Positions 8,526 through 16,678 of a stretch of 64,000 nt of DNA are shown in pieces. The position numbers were made by a program, and so were the translations under genes. A model generated the notes under the pieces. The model did not search any database. It was not told the DNA's origin and was given only the letters and a program-made list of their open reading frames with translations. The stretch comes from Pelobacter seleniigenes DSM 18267 (lineage in GTDB: Bacteria; Desulfobacterota; Desulfuromonadia; Desulfuromonadales; Geopsychrobacteraceae). How positions within the stretch are numbered: position 1 is the first letter of the stretch; every line of letters begins with the position of its first letter. The DNA lies in assembly GCF_000711225.1 (NCBI RefSeq), contig NZ_JOMG01000002.1:2306501-2370500 (forward strand), written 5' to 3'.

Positions 8526-10274
8526 ATGTCGTTAGAGGTTGTTGTCCCGGAAGTTTCCGAAGGAGTGACCGAAGGCACCGTTACTTCCATTGCCGTGGCC
8601 GTGGGTGACTTGGTTGAAGCGGACCAGACCCTGCTGGAACTGGAAACGGATAAAGCGGTTGTTGCCATCCCCTCACCGAGTGCCGGCAAGGTCAAAGAGA
8701 TCCGGGTGGCGGAAGGGGAGCAGGCTAAAGTCGGCGCGGTGATCGTCATTCTGGATGAGGTTGAGGCCGATGACCGGCAGGGGCCCGCAGCACCACAAGA
8801 GTCTGCTGAGGAAAAAAACGAGGAGAGTTCTACCCCACCCGCGGAAGCGAAGGAAGAGCCTGCGCCGCAAAGCGCCCCCACGGACGGCCCTGTCGATGCC
8901 GAGCTGGTTGTTGTCGGTGCCGGGCCCGGCGGCTATGCAGCCGCCTTCAAGGCCGTTGAGCTGGGTTTGTCAGTGACCCTGATCGACCCGGAGGAGAATC
9001 CGGGCGGAGTCTGTTTGTACCGCGGCTGTATTCCCTCCAAGGCCCTGCTTCATGTCGCCAAACTGGTTTCTGAAGCCGAAGAATCGAATGCCATCGGGGT
9101 GAGCTTCAGCAAGCCGAAAATCGATGTCGAGCGAGTCCGGGAGTGGAAGAACGAAGTGGTCGGAAAACTGACCGGCGGCCTGGGTGGCAAGGTCAAACAG
9201 AAGAAAGTGAACTATATCCGGGGGACGGCCACATTCAAAAATTCCACGACCCTGCAGGTGACCAACATCGATGGAGAGACCAGCGAGCTGACCTTCAAGC
9301 AGGCGATCCTTGCCACCGGGTCGCGGCCGATCATGCTGCCCGGGGTCGAACCCGGGAGCAAAATGATCATCGATTCGACCGGCGCGCTGGAGCTGGCGGA
9401 TGTGCCCAAGTCACTGCTGGTGATCGGCGGCGGCTATATCGGCCTGGAGCTGGGTTCGGCCTACGCTGCCATGGGCAGCAAGGTCTCGGTGGTGGAGATG
9501 ACTGACGGGTTGCTGCCGGGCTGTGACCGGGATCTGGTCTCGGTGCTTAAACGTCGGCTCGATAAAAAATTCGAGGAGATCCTGCTCAAGACCAAGGTTG
9601 TCGAGCTGAAAGAACAGAAGAACGGGGTTGCCGTGATCCTGGAAGATAAAAAAGGAGAGCAGAGCAAGCGCCGTTTCGACAAAGTGCTGATCTCCATTGG
9701 CCGCCGTCCGAACACCGAAAATCTGGGTCTGGAGAATACCGCCATCAAGGTGACCCAAAAGGGTTTTGTCGAGGTCGATGGCCAGCAGCGTACCGCCGAA
9801 CCGCATATCTTTGCCATCGGTGATATCGCCGGTGAGCCGATGCTGGCCCACAAGGCTTACGGTGAGGCCAACGTCGCTGCCGAAGCGGCAGTCGGCCGTA
9901 AGGCGGTCTTTGATCCCCGGGCAATTCCAGCGGTGGTCTTTACCGATCCGGAGATCGCCTGGTGCGGGCTGACCGAAACAGCGGCCCGGGAACAGCAGAT
10001 CAAAATCACCACCGCCAAGATGCCCTGGCGCGGCAACGGTCGGACCCTGACCCTGGGGCGGGAGGACGGCATGACCAAGTTGATCGTGGATAAGGACACC
10101 GACCGGGTGTTGGGGGTGGCGGTGGCCGGTCCAGGTGCCGGCGAGCTGATCGCCGAAGGGGTGGTGGCCATGGAAATGGCCGCAGTTGCCGAGGACCTGC
10201 GCAAGTCGATCCATCCCCACCCGACCCTGTCCGAGACCATTTACGAGGCTGCGGAGATGCTCTTCAAACCCTGA
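8526..10274 (+). CDS. lpdA: Dihydrolipoamide dehydrogenase with N-terminal lipoyl domain (E3)
   Basis: A 582-residue flavoprotein disulfide reductase that reoxidises dihydrolipoamide with NAD+. Residues 1-78 are a lipoyl domain (Lys43 in ETDKAVVAIP), followed by a charged linker to about residue 122. The FAD-binding GAGPGG is at 131-136, the redox disulfide in GGVCLYRGCIPSK is Cys163/Cys168, and the catalytic pair of the partner subunit is His565/Glu570 in HPHPTLSE. The lipoyl domain is almost identical to that of AceF, and even the ribosome-site leader AGAGGTTTGTTATGTC is shared. Lipoyl-E3 fusions are known from Neisseria and Ralstonia PDH operons. Confidence 0.96.
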   Translation: MSLEVVVPEVSEGVTEGTVTSIAVAVGDLVEADQTLLELETDKAVVAIPSPSAGKVKEIRVAEGEQAKVGAVIVILDEVEADDRQGPAAPQESAEEKNEESSTPPAEAKEEPAPQSAPTDGPVDAELVVVGAGPGGYAAAFKAVELGLSVTLIDPEENPGGVCLYRGCIPSKALLHVAKLVSEAEESNAIGVSFSKPKIDVERVREWKNEVVGKLTGGLGGKVKQKKVNYIRGTATFKNSTTLQVTNIDGETSELTFKQAILATGSRPIMLPGVEPGSKMIIDSTGALELADVPKSLLVIGGGYIGLELGSAYAAMGSKVSVVEMTDGLLPGCDRDLVSVLKRRLDKKFEEILLKTKVVELKEQKNGVAVILEDKKGEQSKRRFDKVLISIGRRPNTENLGLENTAIKVTQKGFVEVDGQQRTAEPHIFAIGDIAGEPMLAHKAYGEANVAAEAAVGRKAVFDPRAIPAVVFTDPEIAWCGLTETAAREQQIKITTAKMPWRGNGRTLTLGREDGMTKLIVDKDTDRVLGVAVAGPGAGELIAEGVVAMEMAAVAEDLRKSIHPHPTLSETIYEAAEMLFKP

Positions 10275-10281
10275 CACCAGA

Positions 10282-10320
10282 GGCTCGCCAATCCCTCCGG
10301 GTGCGGCGAGCCGCGTTTTT
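10282..10320 (+). terminator. Terminator of the pyruvate dehydrogenase operon
   Basis: GGCTCGCC (10282-10289) pairs with GGCGAGCC (10305-10312), followed by GCG and a run of five T. It begins 7 bases after the lpdA stop codon. Confidence 0.75.
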
Positions 10321-10336
10321 GCAAAACAATGACCGT

Positions 10337-10610
10337 GTCCAGGACGGCCAATTGTTACATGGTCCGTTCGAGCCCAAGGAAGGGCGAGCCAAAAACAAGG
10401 GGTTTATTCCTTGTTTTTGTGAGTGCAGCAAAACCGCGCTTTTGCGTAACGCGCATGGCAAAGTCCAGGACGGCCAATTGTTACATCGTTCGTCCGAGCC
10501 CAAGGAAGGGCGAGTCAAAAACAAGGGGTTTATTCCTTGTTTTTGTGAGTGCAGCAAAACCACGCTTTTGCGTAACGTGCATGGCAAAGTCCAGGACGGA
10601 CTTTGCCATT
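10337..10610. repeat. 126-bp tandem repeat with nested hairpins
   Basis: Two near-identical 126-base units start at 10337 and 10463, both opening GTCCAGGACGGCCAATTG; a third partial unit begins at 10589. A degenerate fragment of the unit end is also visible just before the first copy. Each unit holds the hairpin AAAAACAAGG-N8-CCTTGTTTTT (10391-10418 and 10517-10544), which could terminate transcription on either strand. The block ends with a perfect 12-bp inverted repeat, ATGGCAAAGTCC/GGACTTTGCCAT (10581-10609). Because 126 is a multiple of three, open frames run through it on both strands; these do not look like genes. It separates the convergent lpdA and reductase-crotonase genes. Confidence 0.85.
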
Positions 10611-10624
10611 AATATATATCCCTT

Positions 10625-13369
10625 TCAATCCCCTTCCAGCAGTCTGATAAAAGCCCCCTGCTCCGGGTCCTTGTTAATAAAGCGTCCGATCCATTCCTGA
10701 CCGGAAGGGGATGCGGCGATCTCACCGAACAGTTTGGCATCGTTGGCCAGTCCGGCGACGAAGCCGTTCTCGTAACCGAACTCCATTGCCGCGATCACGT
10801 AGTGGGCGGCATAGCGTCTGGCTGCGTAAATGTCCGCAGGGTCGCCGGGGGCGTTTTGGGTCAGCAGTCTTTTCACTGCCGGATCGGTGAGCAATTCCTG
10901 CAGCTCAAGGGCCTGACTCGCAGCCCGTTCATCCCAATCCTTCTGCGCCAGACTGGCCTGTCCGGAAACCAGTTCCCGTGCGACCTGAAAGGCCCTGGCC
11001 ATGGCGGTCGCGGAAAGATGAAATTCATCAGCCAGGCCGATGGAAACCGCCGTACGGCCATCTATCGGTTCTCCGTTGACCGACATTTCCAACGCTTTAC
11101 GCGGACCGATCAATCTGGGCAGGCGCTGCGCACCGCCGTACCCCGGAATAATGCCCAGTTTGACTTCCGGCTGGCCAAGCAGGGCATTTTCGGTCACTAT
11201 CCGGTAATGGGCACTCATGGCCAGCTCGTTGCCGCCGCCGAGGGCAAAACCATCGATTACCGCGATGACCGGGATCGGCAGGTTTTCCAGGGTTGTGAAA
11301 ATAGCCAGGTTGAAGGAGGCGATCCGGGCGATTTCTGCGGCGTCGTTGCCGGCAAACTCGGTGACATCCGCACCAGCCACGAACGCTCGGGTCTCACTGC
11401 ACAGCAGCAGCGCCTTGACCGGTTGGCCGTGGAGGCTGCCCTGGTCGCGAACCTCGTTAAAGGTCTCGGCCAGCTGGGCCAGCAGGGTGTCATTGAGGGC
11501 GTTGAGGGCATCGATCCGCTGCAGCACAATGGTGCCGATCCCTTCCGGGGAGAGGTAGATATCAAGGTACTCCTGTTGCTCCGGATTGGCCGTGCGCAGG
11601 GTCTGCCCCCAGAACTCCCGCGCGTAGCTGGCGATGGTCCGCCCCGTGGTGTCAGCCTGCACCAGGGCGACTCCTTTCGGTTTGGTCATCCTGCCATCCA
11701 GCATCTTCTGCTGCAGCTCCGGCAGTTCGGCCAGGCTCACCACCTCAAGATCCTCCTGCTCCATCTCGATTCTGCCCCCGGCCAATAACCGCACCACTTC
11801 CTGGGCCTGGTTGGAACAGTACATGTGGGAGCCGCACAACGCCAGCTCCTGTTCGCCGCGGACAACAATGATGCCGCAGTTCTGCAGCTCCCGTTCACTG
11901 AAGTCACGGACCAGAAAGCTGCTGTAGTGCAGGGTGCTCTGGTCATTTCGTTCGATGACGAAATCCGGGCTGGTGCGGGGACCAAAAATGTCCCAGAGGG
12001 ACCGGCCCAGGGCTCTGGCCTGATTCATATAGCCACTGTTATAGGCAGGGTTCAGATGCCCATCCGCCGTCAGCGGGTCGGGCATGTCTGTGGTCAACTG
12101 GAAGCGGTCGCGGTCGATAATATGGGCGGGGTTGACGCCGAGCCGAATCAGTTCGGCAATGCCGGCCGCTTCACGGGAATGGGAGGCGATGACGGCCAAC
12201 TCGGCACTGCGGGCGAGGGCCGCTTCGACAAATTCCCGGGCATAGCCATCGGCGCCCCAGATCAGCCCCTTCTTGCCCGGGGGCAAGCCGATTTCAGCGA
12301 GAATGTCTCGGGCTGAACCGCTGCGGAACAGGATCTGTTTCTGGCGCATCCAGACCCAGCGGGCATCCATGACCAGCCGTTGTCCCGCATAGAAGAAGGT
12401 TTCCTGATATTCCCCCTTGAGGCCGCTGCCGGTGGCGCCGAAAAAGGCCAGAGTGCCGTTTTCGGCCAATGCGGATACCAACAGCGGGAAATTGGTGCCG
12501 CCGGTGTGTTCGAAAATCTTGTCGACCGGCCGGCCGTTATTGGCGGCAAAGATGGCCTCGCGAAAAGGTGCGGTCCGGCCACGCCAGCCGTCTTCCGTTT
12601 CGTTGGCAGGGATGACCCCATAGACTTCGTCCGGAATCTCCTTCCGGTTGACGAAGGCATCGGCAATACCGCGCTCGATCAGGGTCTCGGCCAGGCTCCG
12701 GTTGGAGCCCATCAGGATCACCCGGGCACCGAGGGCTTTGGCGATCTGGGCCCCGGCAAAACTGGTCCCCTTGCCGCCGCCCATAAGCAGGACGCTGTCA
12801 CCGGGTTTCACCTGCAAGCGCTCGACCACAGCACGGTAAGCTGTGCCATAGGTTAGCAGCATAGCGGCCAACTGCTCGGGAGTTTGCTGCTGCAGCCGGG
12901 CCGGGATGGCCAGGGCGCGTTTCTGGTCGACCACGGCAAATTGCGCATTGAAGCCGTCGTGAGTTTCATAACCGCGAATTCTGGTTGAATCGGTCCAGGA
13001 ATCAAGAATCACCACCTGGCCGACTTTGAGTTCGCTGACGGCCGTACCGGCATCGACAATAATTCCCAGGGCATCACTGCCGGGGATGTGGACGGTGGCA
13101 TTATCGCCGCGGCCGAAGGGGGGCACCGGCAACCCAAGAGCGGCGAAATTGGTGTTGAAGTTCGGCCCCGAGGCAAGCACTGCAACCAACACGCAATTGG
13201 CCTGTTCCGGCAGCAGCTTCGGGATTGCCACCTGTTCCAGGCGAATAACCTCGGCCGGTTGGCCGTAACAATCACGGCGGATAGTCAGGGCGTCCATAAA
13301 GCTGGGGATGGGCATGCTGATGGAAGGGGGCTGTCCAACGGGCCATTTCTGCAACAGGGTCTCTGGCAT
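10625..13369 (-). CDS. Fused crotonyl-CoA reductase-like MDR and enoyl-CoA hydratase protein
   Basis: A 914-residue multidomain protein. Residues about 25-350 are a medium-chain reductase module close in style to crotonyl-CoA carboxylase/reductases (HIPGSDALGIIVDAG, LLTYGTAYRAV, the MGGGKGTSFAG nucleotide loop, and the CCR-like WVWMRQKQI near 338-346). Residues about 365-570 look like a second Rossmann/MDR half. Residues about 600-800 are a crotonase domain with the oxyanion loop FVAGADV and both catalytic glutamates (Glu715 in GGGNEL, Glu735 in GQPEVKLG). A CoA-thioester hydration and reduction in one chain is inferred, for example an acrylyl- or crotonyl-CoA route; propionyl-CoA synthase is a known precedent for joining such modules. 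AAAGGG precedes the ATG. The gene stands alone and ends against the tandem repeat. Confidence 0.8.
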   Translation of the reverse strand: MPETLLQKWPVGQPPSISMPIPSFMDALTIRRDCYGQPAEVIRLEQVAIPKLLPEQANCVLVAVLASGPNFNTNFAALGLPVPPFGRGDNATVHIPGSDALGIIVDAGTAVSELKVGQVVILDSWTDSTRIRGYETHDGFNAQFAVVDQKRALAIPARLQQQTPEQLAAMLLTYGTAYRAVVERLQVKPGDSVLLMGGGKGTSFAGAQIAKALGARVILMGSNRSLAETLIERGIADAFVNRKEIPDEVYGVIPANETEDGWRGRTAPFREAIFAANNGRPVDKIFEHTGGTNFPLLVSALAENGTLAFFGATGSGLKGEYQETFFYAGQRLVMDARWVWMRQKQILFRSGSARDILAEIGLPPGKKGLIWGADGYAREFVEAALARSAELAVIASHSREAAGIAELIRLGVNPAHIIDRDRFQLTTDMPDPLTADGHLNPAYNSGYMNQARALGRSLWDIFGPRTSPDFVIERNDQSTLHYSSFLVRDFSERELQNCGIIVVRGEQELALCGSHMYCSNQAQEVVRLLAGGRIEMEQEDLEVVSLAELPELQQKMLDGRMTKPKGVALVQADTTGRTIASYAREFWGQTLRTANPEQQEYLDIYLSPEGIGTIVLQRIDALNALNDTLLAQLAETFNEVRDQGSLHGQPVKALLLCSETRAFVAGADVTEFAGNDAAEIARIASFNLAIFTTLENLPIPVIAVIDGFALGGGNELAMSAHYRIVTENALLGQPEVKLGIIPGYGGAQRLPRLIGPRKALEMSVNGEPIDGRTAVSIGLADEFHLSATAMARAFQVARELVSGQASLAQKDWDERAASQALELQELLTDPAVKRLLTQNAPGDPADIYAARRYAAHYVIAAMEFGYENGFVAGLANDAKLFGEIAASPSGQEWIGRFINKDPEQGAFIRLLEGD

Positions 13370-13509
13370 AGATTTTCCCTTTACTGAAGATGGATAGTGG
13401 TTGGGCGAAACAACTGTTTTTGCAGCTCAATATGCCCTATTTCAATTGCTCAGGTCCAGAGTTGAAAAAAAGCGGGGGAAGCGCTGGAAAGAGTGCAGCA
13501 GTCATTGGC

Positions 13510-14361
13510 TCAGATGGCGGAGACCCACACCCCGACATCCAGACTGGTTCCTGGTGGGCCGATGAAGGAGCCCGCGACCGGCGGAACCAGTTCCGGTAAC
13601 CGGGCTACGGCCACGGCGATATGTTTTTTGCCGGCAATTTCGCCGCTGGTGGGATCAAACCCTTTCCAGCCGGCACCGGGGATATAGATCTCGGTCCAGG
13701 CATGGGTCGCACCAGGAACCGTGCTCTGCGGAGTGTAAAGATAACCGCTGACAAACCGAGCGGCAAGGCCTGCGCAGCGGCAGGCTTCCATGAGCAGGTT
13801 GGCAAAATCGCGACAGGATCCGGTTCCTTTCTGCAGGGTTTCCTGCGGGGTCTGCACGCCTGGTTCTTCGCGCATCTGATAGGCCAGCGAGTCGAAAATG
13901 TGCCGACTCAGCTGCCTGAGCAAGACATAGCTCTCGACCGGTTCCTTTTTGGCGGGGAGCAGCCTGGCAACCCAGGCCGAAAGAAGGGTATTGTCGGTTC
14001 TTTCCGATACCGCTATGTAGGGCGCCAGAACCGCCCGGTCCTCGGGGGAATAACTGAACGGATAGAGGGTCGCCGAACTTTCGACGACAAAATCGAGGGG
14101 CGTTTCGTTGTATTGCTGAATAACGATGCTGCTTTCAATCCGCAGCTGGGTTGCCGGAGTCGTGAAGGTGGCGATGGCAACGGAATTATCCTCGACATCG
14201 CGATGCCAGCGGACATTGGCTACCGGTGTGATATTGAGCAGGGAGGTCTCGACCCACAGTTCGTGGTCTTCCCTCGGACGAAGCAATAACCGGTGTGGCT
14301 GCAGCTGAACCGCAGCGGAAAAATTATAATAGGTATTATGGACGATTTTATATCTCTGCAT
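13510..14361 (-). CDS. Transglutaminase-like cysteine protease family protein
   Basis: A 283-residue cytoplasmic-looking protein with an N-terminal bacterial transglutaminase-like beta domain (residues 1-85, YNFSAAVQLQPHRLLLRPR) and a transglutaminase core. The catalytic triad is visible: Cys in GTGSCRDFANLLMEACR, His in GATHAWTEIYIPG and Asp in KGFDPTSGE. Members of this family are peptidases or amidases of unknown substrate, often found next to circularly permuted ATP-grasp and alpha-E proteins; neither partner is here. The gene stands alone, divergent from the cold-shock gene. Confidence 0.82.
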   Translation of the reverse strand: MQRYKIVHNTYYNFSAAVQLQPHRLLLRPREDHELWVETSLLNITPVANVRWHRDVEDNSVAIATFTTPATQLRIESSIVIQQYNETPLDFVVESSATLYPFSYSPEDRAVLAPYIAVSERTDNTLLSAWVARLLPAKKEPVESYVLLRQLSRHIFDSLAYQMREEPGVQTPQETLQKGTGSCRDFANLLMEACRCAGLAARFVSGYLYTPQSTVPGATHAWTEIYIPGAGWKGFDPTSGEIAGKKHIAVAVARLPELVPPVAGSFIGPPGTSLDVGVWVSAI

Positions 14362-14741
14362 GGCTATTTTCTCGAAGCGGCAGGTGTTTTTTTTTTCGGT
14401 GTTGGGATCAAGTATAGGTCGGATTCCAGGGGAGTCAAATGGCGGAAGGTCCGCATCTGCAGGGCCGCTGAGCGATTGGAGCGAGGCTCGGTCGCCGGCG
14501 GAAAGTCTGCTCGGTACAAAAGAACTTTCAAAAAACGTTATAAAAAACTCTGTACATTAATGACTTGCCGTGATAAGCTTAAAAAACTTAAGTAGATTTG
14601 TGTAGATTATTCATTCACTGAATTGGCATAGTGTCAAACCGGATACAAGGCACAGGCCCGCTTGGGTCTGTGCCTTGTGTTTTTTAGATGGAAATCTGCG
14701 CAACAGAAAAAGCCCTGGAAATGGGTAACGGAGAAGATTAA
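14362..14741. other. 380-base region holding the cold-shock gene leader
   Basis: No protein gene is apparent. The left part is GC-mixed and holds no clear motif. From about 14525 it becomes AT-rich. A strong terminator hairpin at 14645-14685 then precedes cspA by about 56 bases. A long structured leader is usual for cold-shock genes. Confidence 0.5.
14645..14685 (+). terminator. Intrinsic terminator upstream of the cold-shock gene
   Basis: A perfect or near-perfect 15-bp stem, ACAAGGCACAGGCCC with GGGTCTGTGCCTTGT, and a GCTT loop is followed by GTGTTTTTT. It points on the plus strand into cspA, yet there is no plus-strand gene upstream to terminate. It would therefore end a short leader transcript or an unannotated small RNA. 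Confidence 0.75.
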
Positions 14742-14942
14742 ATGGCAGAAGGTAGTGTGAAGTGGTTCAACGAGGCTAAAGGTTTTGGTTTTATTGAGCA
14801 GGACAACGGGGCAGATTTGTTTGTGCATTTTTCGCAGATTCAAGGTGATGGGTTCAAGACCCTTGCTGAAGGCGATCGCGTCAGTTTTGATGTGGCCCAA
14901 GGTCAAAAAGGTCCTCAGTCGACTAACGTTCGTAAGATCTGA
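14742..14942 (+). CDS. Cold-shock domain protein
   Basis: A 66-residue single cold-shock domain (OB fold) that binds single-stranded RNA or DNA. The RNP1 motif KGFGFIEQ and RNP2 motif LFVHFSQI are intact, and the opening [16 protein letters not shown] is typical of CspA-type proteins. GGAG precedes the ATG at a good distance. It has its own terminator directly downstream and a leader terminator upstream, suggesting independent, possibly attenuated, expression. Confidence 0.96.
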   Translation: MAEGSVKWFNEAKGFGFIEQDNGADLFVHFSQIQGDGFKTLAEGDRVSFDVAQGQKGPQSTNVRKI

Positions 14943-14964
14943 AGCATATTGTAAGAACAATTGA

Positions 14965-15005
14965 GAAACGGCCCCGTTTGCATAAGCGGGGCCGTTTCTT
15001 TTTTT
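14965..15005 (+). terminator. Terminator of the cold-shock gene
   Basis: GAAACGGCCCCG pairs with CGGGGCCGTTTC around a 10-base loop, followed by seven T. It starts 22 bases after the csp stop codon. Confidence 0.92.
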
Positions 15006-15045
15006 CTCCCCGCAACTGATAGGGACGATGCAAAGGTAGCAGCGA

Positions 15046-15180
15046 ATGGGTAAAAAGCCGAATTACGATTATGAAAAGCGCCAGAAAGAAATTTCCCGGC
15101 AGGCCAAAAAAGAAGAAAAGCGCAAACGCAAGCAGGATGGGTCTGTGTCGGGGGAGACTCCGCAAGCCGAACAAGAATAA
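15046..15180 (+). CDS. Small basic protein of 44 residues, function unknown
   Basis: An ATG at 15046, preceded by AAGGTAG, opens a 44-codon frame ending at TAA 15178-15180. The product starts MGKKPNYDYEKRQKEISRQA and continues with a run of Lys, Glu and Arg before an acidic tail. Similar tiny MGKKPNYDFEKRQKE-type proteins are widespread in proteobacteria near cold-shock genes, as I recall, with no known role. The strongly charged amphipathic composition suggests nucleic-acid binding, which is inference. Confidence 0.72.
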   Translation: MGKKPNYDYEKRQKEISRQAKKEEKRKRKQDGSVSGETPQAEQE

Positions 15181-15317
15181 AAAGCTCAATCCGCCCCGCG
15201 ATTTTTTCAAACTCTGAAATAATTCTCTAATATCCTTGCGAAATATTCCTGCCGATTTAAACTGTTTCGTTGTAACGTTTTTGAAAAATACTTTGCTGTG
15301 CCGACTGGAGGTTTCGC

Positions 15318-16406
15318 TTGGCTTCTTTGGATTTTGAACAGGAAAAAAAGGCATTTATGTCTTTTTATGATACTAACCGGGTGCTTCTTGAGGAGGCCAA
15401 GAACGCCTGTATCAGTGCGGCGAGCCTGCTCTTGAAGCAGGTCGATGTCGGTGAAATCACCAAGATTGAAGGGCGGGTTAAAAATAAGGAAGAGTGCATC
15501 AAGAAGTTTCAGCGCAAGTACCAGGGTCGGCTGGAGATTGAGGAGCGCCCCTATGCCATCAAGGATTACCTGTCCGACCTGCTTGGCATCAGGATTGTCT
15601 GTCTGTACGAAGATCAGATCCCACTAATCGCAACAGTGCTGAAGGATAATTTCGAGGTCATCGAAGTGACGGATAAGATCGCGACCCTGGAAAAAACCAA
15701 TGACCTGTTCGGTTACAAAGGCCTGCACATGGACCTGGTCTATGATGAACGCCTGCTCCCGAGCGAAAAGCATCTGCTGCTGCGCGGTTGCTGCGTCGAG
15801 GTGCAGATCCGCTCCCTGATTCAGGATGCCTGGAGTGTGCTGGATCATAAAATCAAATACAAAAAGTCAATCCCGAACGACCTGAAACGGCGGATCAATG
15901 TTCTGGCCGCTTTGTTCGAACTGGCGGACCGGGAATTTATTGAAATCAGAAGCGCTACCAGCGAACTGCTGCAGCAGGAAACCGATCTGGCCGTCAGTGA
16001 AGGTCTTATGGCAGCCGAAGATCAGGACAACGACAAGCATCCGACCGCAGGCGGGAAAAAAATCACCGCTTTCAATTTTCTTCGGGTGGCCGGACACTTT
16101 TTCAAGGATTTTGATTTTAAGGATTACAAGGTCGACAACTTTGTCCAGGAAATATTGAAACTGGACAGCACCTTTGAACGTGCTGACCTGCACAAAGGCC
16201 TCCTGGAAAACATCAAAACCGCCAGGGAGTATCGAGACTCCTATCTGGCCAATAATCCCGACAGTTCTTTCAGTCCCTATACGTTAATCAGACATTGTCT
16301 TTATCTGTATGATCGTGCAACCTTTGAACGTATCCTCTCCAGGGGGCCGAAAGAGCGTTTTGAACGTTGGCTGGCCGAGACTGGCCAATCAGCGCAGAAC
16401 GATTAG
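15318..16406 (+). CDS. RelA/SpoT-type nucleotidyltransferase (alarmone synthetase-like) with long C-terminal extension
   Basis: A 362-residue protein. Residues about 40-205 form the RelA/SpoT synthetase fold: YAIKDYLSDLLGIRIVCLYED, the GYKGLHMDLVYD segment, and VEVQIRSLIQDAWSVLDHKIKYK, corresponding to the conserved EIQIRT...EHK motif. There is no HD hydrolase domain and no TGS/ACT region, so it is a small-alarmone-synthetase type, predicted to make (p)ppGpp from ATP and GDP/GTP. It is longer than YjbM-type synthetases (about 210 residues), with roughly 150 extra helical residues of unknown role. The TTG start is accepted because GGAG lies 7 bases before it; the next ATG has no such site. Its stop overlaps the convergent zinc-ribbon gene. 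Confidence 0.82.
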   Translation: MASLDFEQEKKAFMSFYDTNRVLLEEAKNACISAASLLLKQVDVGEITKIEGRVKNKEECIKKFQRKYQGRLEIEERPYAIKDYLSDLLGIRIVCLYEDQIPLIATVLKDNFEVIEVTDKIATLEKTNDLFGYKGLHMDLVYDERLLPSEKHLLLRGCCVEVQIRSLIQDAWSVLDHKIKYKKSIPNDLKRRINVLAALFELADREFIEIRSATSELLQQETDLAVSEGLMAAEDQDNDKHPTAGGKKITAFNFLRVAGHFFKDFDFKDYKVDNFVQEILKLDSTFERADLHKGLLENIKTAREYRDSYLANNPDSSFSPYTLIRHCLYLYDRATFERILSRGPKERFERWLAETGQSAQND

Positions 16407-16615
16407 CCCTGCCACAGGGTCCAGCCCAGGTCGTTTTTGTCGGTGCTATGGGTGAAGCGTGATTGGCAGACAGCGCACTGATAGTCCTGTTCTTCGTGAC
16501 CGCTGGGGTTGCGGCCGATGAAAATTCGGCACTCGTCTATTTTTACCAGGTCTTTATGCGGTTTTCTGCTTGCGGATTTTTTGATCTGATCCTGACAGAG
16601 GTGGCAGATTTCCAT
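16403..16615 (-). CDS. Small zinc-ribbon protein, function unknown
   Basis: A 70-residue protein with two CxxC knuckles, CHLCQDQ near the N terminus and CAVCQSRF near the C terminus, which should bind one zinc. The internal ATG at 16615 is favoured over an upstream start at 16645 because a GGAC site precedes it and the protein then begins MEICHLC. It lies tail to tail with the RelA/SpoT gene, overlapping by 4 bases, and is followed upstream by another zinc-ribbon gene on the same strand. I do not recognise a function. Confidence 0.65.
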   Translation of the reverse strand: MEICHLCQDQIKKSASRKPHKDLVKIDECRIFIGRNPSGHEEQDYQCAVCQSRFTHSTDKNDLGWTLWQG

Positions 16616-16678
16616 GCTCAGGTCCTTTTTCGTTGGGTTCGGCAAGCTGTTGGTGCAAGCTCGGTCCGGGGCCGCTTA

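Noticed and set aside
10337-10610. Possible CRISPR array
   Set aside because: Only two long head-to-tail units with no spacers and no cas genes.
10301-10612. Open frames through the 126-bp tandem repeat on both strands
   Set aside because: They stay open because 126 is divisible by three; no ribosome site and no protein-like composition.
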